A stretch of DNA of 64,000 bases from UBA3839 sp902776985 (GTDB taxonomy: Bacteria > Bacteroidota > Bacteroidia > Bacteroidales > Bacteroidaceae), in contig CACYSD010000005.1 of the NCBI GenBank assembly GCA_902776985.1, positions 62,001 through 126,000 on the forward strand, given 5' to 3'. This document shows, one piece after another, positions 8,438 to 16,333 of the stretch. Positions within the stretch are counted from its first letter, which is position 1; each line of letters begins with the position of its first letter. The notes under the pieces were generated by a model. That model was not told the DNA's origin and did no database searches. It saw only the letters and a program-made list of their open reading frames with translations. The position numbers and the translations under genes were made by a program.

Positions 8438-9160
8438 ATGGAAATTAAAAAATCAAAGAAAGCCGATCTTGAAGGAACGAGAACCTCGGGCCTTCTGATA
8501 GGTTACATATTTGCGCTGGCAATTATGTTCGCTTGTTTCCAGTGGACTACCCGCGAATATGAAGAAACAGAACCTGTGGTGTATGCAGCTTATGCACCAA
8601 TGGAAGAGGAAATTGTACCAATCACTCAACCAATCATTACCGCTGCTCCACCACCACCAGCTGATACTCCTCCAGTAGCAGAAATCCTCGACATCGTGGA
8701 CAACAACACAGAAATTGAGGAAACTGAAATCGAATCTACTGAAGAGACAACTGAGGCTACTGCCGGTCCTGCAGCACAAGTTTCTCACGGGGCAAGCATC
8801 GTTGCAGACGTTGGTCCTGCTCAGGAAGAAGAAGACGAAAACGAAATCTTTGAAATCTTGGAAGACGGTCCTGCATTCCCAGGTGGTGATGCTGCTCTTA
8901 TGCAGTACTTCAACAAGAACATCAAGTATCCACAAGCTGCAATCGACAAGGGTGCAAGAGGTACAGTACTCGTTCGCTTCGTGGTAAACAAGGACGGTTC
9001 TGTTGTTGACGCACAAATCGCCAAGTCTGTGGAAGAACACCTTGACAAAGAAGCTCTTCGTGTTGTAAGTGCTATGCCAAAGTGGAAACCTGGTAAGCAG
9101 CGCGGTAAACCAGTACGTTGTAGATTCTCTGTTCCAGTTCGTTTCGTTCTGCAGCAGTAA
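8438..9160 (+). CDS. tonB: TonB energy transducer
   Basis: 240 residues. TonB links the ExbB/ExbD proton motor of the inner membrane to outer-membrane receptors. It has a short basic N-terminus, one membrane anchor at about 19-35, a proline-rich and then acidic periplasmic spacer (PPPPADTPP at about 71-79, Glu/Thr-rich to 130), and a C-terminal TonB domain (about 150-240) that begins FPGGDAALM and contains YP-AAIDKGARGTV and the conserved W-PGKQRGKPVR. It follows the receptor-nuclease operon by 182 bases and may serve its receptor, though it could serve others; ExbB/ExbD are encoded 2.2 kb downstream. A terminator follows. Confidence 0.93.
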   Translation: MEIKKSKKADLEGTRTSGLLIGYIFALAIMFACFQWTTREYEETEPVVYAAYAPMEEEIVPITQPIITAAPPPPADTPPVAEILDIVDNNTEIEETEIESTEETTEATAGPAAQVSHGASIVADVGPAQEEEDENEIFEILEDGPAFPGGDAALMQYFNKNIKYPQAAIDKGARGTVLVRFVVNKDGSVVDAQIAKSVEEHLDKEALRVVSAMPKWKPGKQRGKPVRCRFSVPVRFVLQQ

Positions 9161-9176
9161 TCAGAATAAATCGTAT

Positions 9177-9212
9177 AAATCGCACGATATAATAGTATTG
9201 TGCGATTTTTTT
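9177..9212 (+). terminator. Rho-independent terminator after tonB
   Basis: AAATCGCAC (9177-9185) pairs perfectly with GTGCGATTT (9200-9208), followed by a run of T to 9212. It separates tonB from the polyprenyl synthase gene. Confidence 0.8.
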
Positions 9213-9237
9213 GTGCAATCATTTTCAGAATTCATAT

Positions 9238-10254
9238 ATGAACTATACACAATCGGAGTTATCTAATCTGATCAATCAGGAAATAAAATCTCTGAATTAT
9301 TCGGATTCTCCCTACGGATTATACGCACCAATTGAATATGTGCTGTCACTTGGAGGAAAACGCATCCGCCCATTGATGATGCTTCTGGCATATAATCTCT
9401 ACAAGGACGATGTGAAAACCATCATTCCACAGGCTTTGGCGTTGGAAGTATATCACAACTTCACACTTCTTCACGACGACCTGATGGACAAGGCAGAAGT
9501 ACGTAGAGGAAATCCATGTGTGCATAAGAAATGGGATGACAACACAGCCATCCTCTCCGGTGATGCTATGCTGATTCTTGCTTATCGCCTTATGACAGAA
9601 AACCGTACGGTTGATCAAGTGGAATATCATCCTTCCACCATAAATCCACAGTATCTCAACGAGGCATTGGTAACCTTCAATAGTGCTACATTGGGAGTGT
9701 GTGATGGCCAGCAGTTCGACATCGAATTCGAAACAAGAATGGATGTTACTGAGGCGGAATATATGGAAATGATTCGTCTGAAGACATCTCTGCTGCTTGC
9801 CTGCGCCCTGAAAATCGGAGCACAGTTGGCAGGAGCACCAACCGCTGATGCCAATCATCTATATAATATAGGTGAGAAAATCGGTCTTGCCTTCCAGCTT
9901 CAGGATGATTTGCTCGATGTCTATGGAGACTTCGAAACCTTCGGCAAAAAGCCAGGTGGAGATATCCTCTGCAACAAAAAGACATTCCTGCTTATCAACG
10001 CTCTCAATCTTGCTAATCCAGAACAGAAGAAACAACTGACTGAATGGATTAACAAAGAGAACTTTGTAGCCGAAGAGAAAATCAACGCAGTCAGAAAACT
10101 CTACAATGAGATAAAAGTACGTGAAATTTGTGAACGCAGAATCAACGAACTGTTTGCCGAAGCGCAAGAAGAACTGCAAGCCGTTGCAGTAGAAGAGCAG
10201 AAGAAATCCGAGCTTCGCGCTCTGTTCACCAAACTCATGGGACGCAAGTTCTAA
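9238..10254 (+). CDS. Polyprenyl diphosphate synthase
   Basis: 338 residues. A trans-isoprenyl diphosphate synthase of the FPP/GGPP/octaprenyl family, which condenses isopentenyl diphosphate onto an allylic diphosphate. It shows GGKRIRP (39-45), the first Asp-rich motif HDDLMD (79-84), the second QDDLLDVYGD (222-231) and a conserved KT in LKTSLLLACA. The first motif has the plain DDxxD spacing without the two-residue insertion of typical bacterial FPP synthases, with Phe at position -5, so product length (C15, C20 or longer) is uncertain. The ATG at 9238 is preferred to a TTG at 9211, which lies in the terminator T-tract. It is 48 bases upstream of the TatD gene and probably cotranscribed. 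Confidence 0.9.
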   Translation: MNYTQSELSNLINQEIKSLNYSDSPYGLYAPIEYVLSLGGKRIRPLMMLLAYNLYKDDVKTIIPQALALEVYHNFTLLHDDLMDKAEVRRGNPCVHKKWDDNTAILSGDAMLILAYRLMTENRTVDQVEYHPSTINPQYLNEALVTFNSATLGVCDGQQFDIEFETRMDVTEAEYMEMIRLKTSLLLACALKIGAQLAGAPTADANHLYNIGEKIGLAFQLQDDLLDVYGDFETFGKKPGGDILCNKKTFLLINALNLANPEQKKQLTEWINKENFVAEEKINAVRKLYNEIKVREICERRINELFAEAQEELQAVAVEEQKKSELRALFTKLMGRKF

Positions 10255-10258
10255 ATAC

Positions 10259-10300
10259 TCTTCACACTTCACTCTTCACACTTCACTCTTCACACTTCAC
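10259..10300 (+). repeat. Tandem repeat, 3 x 14 bp (6 x 7 bp)
   Basis: Three perfect copies of TCTTCACACTTCAC fill the spacer between the polyprenyl synthase stop codon and the TatD start at 10303. Each 14-mer is itself two heptads, TCTTCAC and ACTTCAC. Confidence 0.95.
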
Positions 10301-10302
10301 TT

Positions 10303-11091
10303 ATGTTCGACACCCATTCGCACTTAGACGGAACAGAGTTTCTTGAAGACTTCGACGAAGTTCTGGATAGAGCAAAGCAAAACGGTATTGAGAAGATACT
10401 TCTTCCCAATATCGATGAAACCACTTTGCCCAGAATCATCGAACTTTGTTCCACTCACCGTGATGTGCTATATCCTATGATAGGCTTGCATCCGGAAGAG
10501 GTTGATCCAACAAAGAGAGACATCGATTCTGTTCTTGACTCCATGGAAGAACAGTTAAAGAACGGCAGCTCTCCCGTACCTTTTATTGCTATTGGTGAGA
10601 TAGGACTAGACTTATACTGGGATGAAACCTACAAGTCTGAACAACTGGCAGCGTTCGAACGTCAGGTAGAGTGGGGTATTAAGTATCATCTTCCGCTCAT
10701 GATTCATTGCCGGAAAGCACATGAGGAAATGCTGGCAATTCTCAACAAATTCCCGTCATCATCGCTTTCAGGAGTCTTTCATTGTTTTACAGGAACTGCA
10801 GAGGAAGCATCACAACTCTTGAAATATGAAAACTTCGTTCTCGGAATCGGAGGAGTTCTGACTTTCAAGAAATCAAAACTGCCCGAAGTGCTGCAGGAAA
10901 TCGTTCCGCTCTCACGCATAGTTCTTGAGACAGACTCACCATATATGGCCCCGGTTCCACATCGAGGACAAAGAAATGAAAGTTCGTTTGTGGTAGAAGT
11001 GGCGAGAAAGTTGGCTGATATTTATAATGTGTCTTTATCCGAAGTTGAAAGAGTGACAAATGACAATGCAAACAAGCTTTTTACTTTGTAA
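10303..11091 (+). CDS. TatD family metal-dependent hydrolase (DNase)
   Basis: 262 residues, the usual length for TatD. These are cytoplasmic TIM-barrel hydrolases with 3'-5' exonuclease or AP-endonuclease activity in DNA repair and turnover. Metal ligands are visible: FDTHSHLD (His5, His7), the Glu in IGEIGLDLYWD (about 104), MIHCRKA, FHCFTGT, and the Asp of LETDSPYMAP. The start follows directly on a 42-bp tandem repeat with no ribosome-binding sequence. It is the last gene before tRNA-Ser. It could equally be a YcfH/YabD-like paralogue; the subfamily cannot be resolved from sequence alone. Confidence 0.92.
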   Translation: MFDTHSHLDGTEFLEDFDEVLDRAKQNGIEKILLPNIDETTLPRIIELCSTHRDVLYPMIGLHPEEVDPTKRDIDSVLDSMEEQLKNGSSPVPFIAIGEIGLDLYWDETYKSEQLAAFERQVEWGIKYHLPLMIHCRKAHEEMLAILNKFPSSSLSGVFHCFTGTAEEASQLLKYENFVLGIGGVLTFKKSKLPEVLQEIVPLSRIVLETDSPYMAPVPHRGQRNESSFVVEVARKLADIYNVSLSEVERVTNDNANKLFTL

Positions 11092-11171
11092 AACCGTTAA
11101 TTTTGCATGGAAAAACAAAAATTATGACATAATAAGTAATTATATCAAGAAAAAAACTGTATTTTTGTATT

Positions 11172-11179
11172 TAAATTTG
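11172..11179 (+). promoter_or_regulatory. -7 box of the tRNA-Ser promoter
   Basis: TAAATTTG matches TAnnTTTG exactly, 55 bases before the tRNA. No clear -33 TTTG at the normal distance. No other -7 box is visible before exbB, so this promoter may drive both. Confidence 0.4.
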
Positions 11180-11234
11180 CACTTGTTTCATAAAAATGTT
11201 GTAAATTGCAGCCGATTTAGAGAAAAACCCCTGA

Positions 11235-11322
11235 GGAGAGATGCTCGAGTGGCTGAAGAGGCACGCCTGGAAAGCGTGTAAACGTCAAAAGCGTTTCGGG
11301 GGTTCGAATCCCCCTCTCTCCG
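11235..11322 (+). tRNA. tRNA-Ser (GGA)
   Basis: 88 nt. Acceptor arms GGAGAGA (11235-11241) and TCTCTCC (11315-11321) pair perfectly. The anticodon stem CACGC/GCGTG encloses CTGGAAA with anticodon GGA. A long variable arm and the T-loop GGTTCGAATCC complete a class II serine tRNA. The CCA end is not encoded. Confidence 0.97.
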
Positions 11323-11391
11323 CAAAACAACAATAACACGTAACAATAAATAACAAATAATAATTATTAATCTTAAAACAAAACAAACAAA

Positions 11392-12249
11392 ATGAAAAAA
11401 GTATTTGCAATTATTGCTATGTCTGGTCTTCTTTTATTTGGTATGAACCAGGCAGTTTATGCTCAAGAAGCAACTGAAGAAGCAACTGAAGCTGTTGAAG
11501 CAACAGACGACGAAAACGCTGAAGCTGCTGAAGTAGATTCAACTGAAGATGTTGCAGCTGAAGAAACTGCAGCAGAGGAAGAAGCTGCTCCTGCAGAAGA
11601 AGAACTCAGAGAAGTTGGTGCATACCAAGGACTTAAGACAAAGTTCATCGAAGGTGATGCAGGCTTCATGGCTTTCGTTGCTATCGCTCTCGTATTCGGT
11701 CTTGCATTCTGTATCGAACGTATCATCTACCTCGCACTTTCAGATGTTAATCCTCGTCGTATGACTGAAGACATCGAAGCTGCTCTCCTTAAGGGCGATG
11801 TTGAAGGTGCTAAGGCTATCGCACGTGACGAACGCGGTCCTATCGCTTCTATCTACTATCAGGGTATCATGCGTCTGAACGAAGGTGCTGACTCAGTTGA
11901 GAAGGCAGTCGTTTCTTACGGTGCTGTTCAGGCTTCTAACCTTGAAAAGGGATGCTCTTGGATTACACTCTTCATCGGTATGGCTCCATCTCTCGGATTC
12001 TTGGGAACTGTGATTGGTATGGTTCGGGCATTCGATGATATTCAGGCTGCAGGTGACATCTCTCCAACAGTCGTTGCCGGTGGTATGAAGGTCGCTCTGT
12101 TGACAACAATCTTCGGTATCATTGTTGCCCTCATCCTTCAGGTATTCTACAACTACATCCTTGCTAAGATTGAAGGTATCACAACTCAGATGGAGAACTC
12201 TACTATCGACCTCCTCGATATCGTTTACAAATTCAACGCAAAGAAGTAA
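11392..12249 (+). CDS. exbB: ExbB/TolQ/MotA-family proton channel
   Basis: 285 residues. ExbB forms the inner-membrane proton channel that energises TonB with ExbD. A cleavable-looking signal sequence (1-24) is followed by a strongly acidic Glu/Ala-rich stretch (25-80), an N-terminal extension common in Bacteroidetes ExbB. The three membrane segments lie at about 91-115, 193-218 and 233-260; the second carries SLGFLGTVIGMVRAF and the third MKVALLTTIFGIIVALI, the conserved channel-lining helices. It starts an operon with a 4-TM protein and two ExbD genes. There is no terminator and no clear promoter between tRNA-Ser and this gene. Confidence 0.93.
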   Translation: MKKVFAIIAMSGLLLFGMNQAVYAQEATEEATEAVEATDDENAEAAEVDSTEDVAAEETAAEEEAAPAEEELREVGAYQGLKTKFIEGDAGFMAFVAIALVFGLAFCIERIIYLALSDVNPRRMTEDIEAALLKGDVEGAKAIARDERGPIASIYYQGIMRLNEGADSVEKAVVSYGAVQASNLEKGCSWITLFIGMAPSLGFLGTVIGMVRAFDDIQAAGDISPTVVAGGMKVALLTTIFGIIVALILQVFYNYILAKIEGITTQMENSTIDLLDIVYKFNAKK

Positions 12250-12290
12250 TTTTCAATCTCTTATAACACTTAATTAAAGGAGATGTTTAT

Positions 12291-12758
12291 ATGAATATCG
12301 AAAAATTTTCTAAATATCTATTAGGAGGTCTAATAGGAATCAGCGTTCTGATTTTAGCGCTGTTCTTCTTCGTTGGCTTCGGTGAACCATACGAAGAGAA
12401 CCCAAAGATGAATGCTCCTATTTTCACAGACGGTGTCCTGATTCTCATGGGTGTATTCGTAATAGTTTGCTTAGTATGCATGATTGGCAGCTTCGTAAGA
12501 TACATCATGGAATTCGGCTTGAGCAAGTCTATTATCTATCAATTCGGTCTTCCTGTAGCAGCTATCGGAATCGGTTTTGCAATCGGTGCTACTATGCTTG
12601 ACAGCGAACTCCTTATTAATAATAAACTTTGGCTCGCATCTGAGCACTCATTCGACTCTCTCATCACAGATGCTTCAATGATTTCTATTAATATCCTCGT
12701 TTTGGGAGCAATCGGAGTTACAATCTGGAGCATGGTGGCTAAATCTCTTTCAAAGTAG
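12291..12758 (+). CDS. Four-helix membrane protein in the exbB-exbD operon
   Basis: 155 residues, not recognised as a named family. Four hydrophobic helices are visible at about 10-31, 52-75, 85-103 and 127-147, joined by short loops, one with GEPYEENPKMN. Nothing catalytic is seen. Its position between exbB and two exbD genes, with 41 and 23 bases on either side, argues that it is part of the same proton-motor complex or its assembly. I recall small uncharacterised membrane proteins at this position in other Bacteroidales, which would support conservation, but no search was possible. Real gene: it has coding spacing and codon use like its neighbours. Confidence 0.85.
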   Translation: MNIEKFSKYLLGGLIGISVLILALFFFVGFGEPYEENPKMNAPIFTDGVLILMGVFVIVCLVCMIGSFVRYIMEFGLSKSIIYQFGLPVAAIGIGFAIGATMLDSELLINNKLWLASEHSFDSLITDASMISINILVLGAIGVTIWSMVAKSLSK

Positions 12759-12781
12759 TAACAACTAAACTCTGAGTAACT

Positions 12782-13372
12782 ATGGCAAAGAAAAAGAGAA
12801 AAATGCCGGGACTGAACACCAGTTCTACAGCCGACATCTCATTCATGTTGCTCATCTTCTTCCTTGTGACAACATCTATGGATACGGATCAGGGTTTGGG
12901 TAGAACTCTGCCTCGTCCGCCAGAAGATGAACAGCAAAACAATGAGATTAAAGTCAAGGAGCGTAACATTCTCAACATACGTATCAACCAGAACGACTAC
13001 CTGATGATTGGTGATGACTATGTAACACTCGCAGACGTAAGAGCAAGAGCAAAGGAATTTATTCAGAATAAGGACAACAGACCTAATCTTCCTGAGGTAG
13101 TCATCAAGAATATCGATGGTATTGGTGCGTATCCTGTAACTGTAAATCACGTTATCTCTGTCCAGACAGACCGCGGTACAAGTTACGGTGTTTACTTCCA
13201 AGTACAGGACGAATTGGTTGCTGCTTACAATGAACTGCGTGACGAACTTGCAAAGGAGAAATTCCATGTAACATTCTCACAATGTACAAAAGAAGAGCAA
13301 GAAGCAATTCGTAAGGTATATCCTCAGAAGATTTCAGAAGCTGAACCTAAAAAATACGGACAAGCAAAATGA
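12782..13372 (+). CDS. exbD: ExbD/TolR biopolymer transport protein (first copy)
   Basis: 196 residues. ExbD is the single-span partner of ExbB; the conserved Asp in its membrane helix takes part in proton translocation. A basic N-terminus (AKKKRKMPGLNTSSTADISFMLLIFFLV) precedes one membrane segment at about 20-38 with Asp18 at its start, followed by a periplasmic domain with the insertion QNNEIKVKERNILNIRINQND and the C-terminal fold. It is longer than the second copy. It overlaps the next exbD by 4 bases (ATGA at 13369), so the two are translationally coupled and probably act as a heteromer. Confidence 0.93.
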   Translation: MAKKKRKMPGLNTSSTADISFMLLIFFLVTTSMDTDQGLGRTLPRPPEDEQQNNEIKVKERNILNIRINQNDYLMIGDDYVTLADVRARAKEFIQNKDNRPNLPEVVIKNIDGIGAYPVTVNHVISVQTDRGTSYGVYFQVQDELVAAYNELRDELAKEKFHVTFSQCTKEEQEAIRKVYPQKISEAEPKKYGQAK

Positions 13373-13833
13373 GCAGATTTAATAAAAACGGCAGCAGAGA
13401 GATGCCTGAGATGAATACATCTTCTCTCCCTGACTTGATCTTTACTATCCTGTTCTTCTTCATGATGGTTACTACTATGCGTGAAGTGACATTGAAGGTA
13501 AAGATTGACCGACCAGTCGGAACTCAACTTGAGAAGCTTGCCCGTAAGTCTTGTACTTCGTTTATCTATATCGGTAAACCAACAGATCAACTTAAATCCC
13601 AGTTCGGTGAAGCTACTCGCGTACAGCTGAACGACAAATATGCTGAACCATCCGAAGTTTATGACTTCGCACGTACCGAACGAAGCAATATGGGTGAAAG
13701 TGACCAACCATTCTTCACAATGTCTATCAAGGCTGACCATAAGGCTCCAATGGGTATCATTACCGATGTGAAGCAGGCTCTACGTAAAGCTTACGCTCTC
13801 AAGATTGTTTACTCTGCAAACAAGAAACAATAG
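13369..13833 (+). CDS. exbD: ExbD/TolR biopolymer transport protein (second copy)
   Basis: 154 residues. A second ExbD with the same N-terminal pattern as the first (MPEMNTSSLPDLIFTILFFFMMVTTM; conserved Asp about residue 22 ahead of the helix) and a shorter periplasmic domain ending ALRKAYALKIVYSANKKQ. Tandem, non-identical exbD genes after exbB are common in Bacteroidetes. Start codon overlaps the stop of the first copy. The operon ends 35 bases later in a strong terminator, so this is its last gene. Confidence 0.92.
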   Translation: MSRFNKNGSREMPEMNTSSLPDLIFTILFFFMMVTTMREVTLKVKIDRPVGTQLEKLARKSCTSFIYIGKPTDQLKSQFGEATRVQLNDKYAEPSEVYDFARTERSNMGESDQPFFTMSIKADHKAPMGIITDVKQALRKAYALKIVYSANKKQ

Positions 13834-13867
13834 AAGAGTATTAACCTATAATACTTAGTGTTTAATC

Positions 13868-13903
13868 AATAGGGGTGGAATCCAATAGCCACCCCTATTT
13901 TTG
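13868..13903 (+). terminator. Terminator after the exbBD operon
   Basis: ATAGGGGTGG (13869-13878) pairs perfectly with CCACCCCTAT (13889-13898), followed by TTTTT. The 3' part, TATTTTTG (13896-13903), also matches a -7 promoter box for thyA. Confidence 0.9.
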
Positions 13904-13923
13904 ATAATTGCTGTACCAAACTA

Positions 13924-14718
13924 ATGAAACAATATCTTGATTTACTAAACCGCATTCTTACTGAAGGAGTTGAGAAAAGCGACCGCACAGGAACAGGAAC
14001 AATCTCCGTCTTTGGCAATCAGATGAGATTCAACCTCTCTGAAGGTTTTCCTCTTCTAACGACAAAGAAACTTCACCTAAAATCAATTATCTATGAACTG
14101 CTGTGGTTCCTCAATGGTGACACAAATGTCAAATACCTTCAGGAACACGGAGTGCGTATTTGGAATGAATGGGCTGATGAAGACGGTGGTCTTGGACATA
14201 TCTACGGCTATCAATGGCGTTCATGGCCTGATTATAACGGAGGACATATAGATCAGATTTCCGAGATGATTTCTCAGATTAAGAACAATCCAGACTCACG
14301 CCGAATGATTGTGTCTGCCTGGAACGTAGCTGATCTGAACAATATGAACCTGCCTCCCTGCCATGTGATGTTCCAGTTCTACGTCGCCAATGGAAAACTC
14401 TCATGCCAGCTCTACCAGCGAAGTGCAGATACTTTCCTCGGTGTGCCTTTCAATATCGCAAGCTATTCTCTCCTAACAATGATGATGGCACAGGTTTGCG
14501 GTCTTCAGCCAGGCGACTTTGTCTATACAACAGGAGACACACACATTTATCTCAACCATCTGGAGCAGGTAAAACTTCAGCTTTCACGCACTCCTCGTGC
14601 TTTGCCGAAGATGCATATCAATCCGAATGTCAAAGATATCTTCTCGTTCAAGTACGAAGATTTTACCCTGACTGATTACGATCCATGGGATCATATTAAG
14701 GGAGTGGTGAGTGTTTAA
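13924..14718 (+). CDS. thyA: Thymidylate synthase
   Basis: 264 residues, exactly the length of E. coli ThyA. Converts dUMP to dTMP with methylenetetrahydrofolate as methyl donor and reductant, yielding dihydrofolate; cytoplasmic. Catalytic Cys146 lies in LPPCHVMFQFYV; other conserved parts are RTGTGT (21-26), RRMIVSAWN, QRSADTFLGVPFNIASY and the C-terminal DPWDHIKGVVSV. It is followed 14 bases later by folA, which recycles the dihydrofolate, so the pair forms a small pyrimidine/folate operon. Its promoter may overlap the terminator of the preceding operon. Confidence 0.97.
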   Translation: MKQYLDLLNRILTEGVEKSDRTGTGTISVFGNQMRFNLSEGFPLLTTKKLHLKSIIYELLWFLNGDTNVKYLQEHGVRIWNEWADEDGGLGHIYGYQWRSWPDYNGGHIDQISEMISQIKNNPDSRRMIVSAWNVADLNNMNLPPCHVMFQFYVANGKLSCQLYQRSADTFLGVPFNIASYSLLTMMMAQVCGLQPGDFVYTTGDTHIYLNHLEQVKLQLSRTPRALPKMHINPNVKDIFSFKYEDFTLTDYDPWDHIKGVVSV

Positions 14719-14732
14719 ATTTTGAATAAACA

Positions 14733-15254
14733 ATGAGATTATCAATAATTGTTGCGATGGCGAAGAATAGGGCGATTGGCATAGACAATAACCTTATTTA
14801 TTATTTGCCAAATGATTTGAAGCATTTCAAGAATCTGACAACGGGTAATACCATCATAATGGGCAGTAATACATTCCGTTCTCTGCCCAAGGGAGCGCTT
14901 CCAAACCGTAGGAATATCGTTCTCTCACGGAAACTTAATGCTTCGGATATCAATGGAGTAGAGATTTTCCGCTCACTCAATGAGGCTTTGGATTATTGCC
15001 GACAGTTATCTGCTGAGGGTGATGCTACGGCAGATGAGGTATTCATCATCGGAGGTGCTTCTGTATATCAGGAAGCTCTTTCGTTGGCAGACCGTCTTTG
15101 TCTCACATTGATTGACGACACACCAGAGACTGCCGATACGTTTTTCCCAGAGGTGGATTTTGATGAATGGACAGAAGTCAGCCATGAGTCATATTCTCCC
15201 GACGAAAAACACTCACATGCCTATTCTTTCGTAGAACTGGTGCGCAAACACTAA
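14733..15254 (+). CDS. folA: Dihydrofolate reductase
   Basis: 173 residues. Reduces dihydrofolate to tetrahydrofolate with NADPH, completing the cycle opened by thymidylate synthase. Conserved features: SIIVAMAKNRAIGIDNNLIYYLPNDL with the substrate-binding acidic residue (Asp28 in PNDLKHF), the NADPH-binding IIMGSNTFRSL (about 41-51), VLSRKL and the glycine pair in VFIIGGASVYQEAL, and the C-terminal DFDEW--VS-ES. Ends near a 64-base spacer facing the GIN-domain gene; no convincing terminator is visible there. Confidence 0.95.
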   Translation: MRLSIIVAMAKNRAIGIDNNLIYYLPNDLKHFKNLTTGNTIIMGSNTFRSLPKGALPNRRNIVLSRKLNASDINGVEIFRSLNEALDYCRQLSAEGDATADEVFIIGGASVYQEALSLADRLCLTLIDDTPETADTFFPEVDFDEWTEVSHESYSPDEKHSHAYSFVELVRKH

Positions 15255-15318
15255 ACATTTATTCTTGATTCTAACATCATCAGCAAAAGGTTAATAGAGC
15301 TAAAACTAAGGTTTTCCT

Positions 15319-16155
15319 TTATTTCAGATGATTGTTAATAGTAGAAGTGTGGAAGTTTCTCAAATAATTCTCTTTTGCTTTTCCGGAGATATTGACAACC
15401 GACTGATTCTGCGAAGTCAGTTTCACAGCTTCACAATCAACATCAACAGATGCATTAGCAAGTCCTGAAGTAGCCATCTCAATTACTTTCGAAGCTACGG
15501 TTGCGTTCAACACAGCATTTCCGCCCACATCGATAAGAGAAATCCCTGATGCTTTGATATCAAAGGTGGAATTGCTGGTTCCGTAAACGAAGACAGATGC
15601 ATTTTTACAATTTACCGACTTGAATTCAGCAATAGTCTCTACGTTTGACTGGTATTTGAATTCTTCACATGAAATACTGTCGAAATGGATTTCTCCTAAT
15701 CCCATTCCTCCAATTTCCAAATTGGAGGAATTAATTTTTGAATTAGATGTAAAGTTTCCCGAACCGCAGATTGCCATTATCCTCAATTCAGGGCATTGTA
15801 TGTGCAGAGTTGTCGTTGCCTGAGAATTGAAACGGTTCACTCCGTCGTTTCGTTCAGAAGGCATATTAACCGTCAGAACTCCACTATCAAATTCCGTTTC
15901 AATCTGACGAATAAGCATAGAGTCACCTTCTGCCACAATGCTGTATGGACCTTCCTTGAAATCGATGTTAATGCTGCCGAGATTGGTGATTGAGAAGAAT
16001 TCGGCAGTAACAGGAATTTTCAAAGTCGATTTACGTATTTCAATCTGTTCGGGAACAACGTTCTGTTTCTCCTGAGTTTGTTCCTGTTTCTTATTACCAC
16101 AGGCAGAAGCAAGCAGCAAAGTTGTGCCGAGGAATATAGCAGTCTTTTTATTCAT
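15319..16155 (-). CDS. GIN-domain (DUF2807) lipoprotein
   Basis: 278 residues. Lipobox ASAC (Cys19) followed by a charged Gln/Lys/Glu-rich linker (to about 37), so it is an exported, lipid-anchored protein. The remainder is the head GIN domain (DUF2807), a right-handed beta-helix type repeat: recurring V-V and N/D-rich turns such as ITNLGSINIDF, PELRIMAICGSGNF, LEIGGMGLGEIHF and VDVGGNAVLNATV. The family is often called a putative auto-transporter adhesin, but its function is not established. A -7 box CAAAGATA (minus, 16204-16211) lies 49 bases upstream. It stands alone and is convergent with folA. Confidence 0.85.
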   Translation of the reverse strand: MNKKTAIFLGTTLLLASACGNKKQEQTQEKQNVVPEQIEIRKSTLKIPVTAEFFSITNLGSINIDFKEGPYSIVAEGDSMLIRQIETEFDSGVLTVNMPSERNDGVNRFNSQATTTLHIQCPELRIMAICGSGNFTSNSKINSSNLEIGGMGLGEIHFDSISCEEFKYQSNVETIAEFKSVNCKNASVFVYGTSNSTFDIKASGISLIDVGGNAVLNATVASKVIEMATSGLANASVDVDCEAVKLTSQNQSVVNISGKAKENYLRNFHTSTINNHLK

Positions 16156-16203
16156 TGTTATATAGGAAAGATGTCTTTAGTGTTTGTTGATTCTATTAGA
16201 ATG

Positions 16204-16211
16204 CAAAGATA
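16204..16211 (-). promoter_or_regulatory. -7 box of the GIN-domain gene
   Basis: Reads TATCTTTG on the minus strand, an exact TAnnTTTG match, 49 bases from the start codon at 16155. No -33 TTTG at the expected distance. Confidence 0.5.
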
Positions 16212-16286
16212 TGACTTTTTATAGATTTTACTTATATGCCAAACTCAATTTTTTCGTAACGATGCGATTGTAATAGTTAATTTTCG

Positions 16287-16294
16287 TAACTTTG
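16287..16294 (+). promoter_or_regulatory. -7 box of uxaB
   Basis: TAACTTTG, exact match to TAnnTTTG, with ATTG at 16267-16270 as a weak -33. It overlaps the longer ORF start at 16292, which supports the start at 16334. Confidence 0.5.
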
Positions 16295-16333
16295 CAGATA
16301 TTTTACAAATATACAACTTATTATTATTTATCT

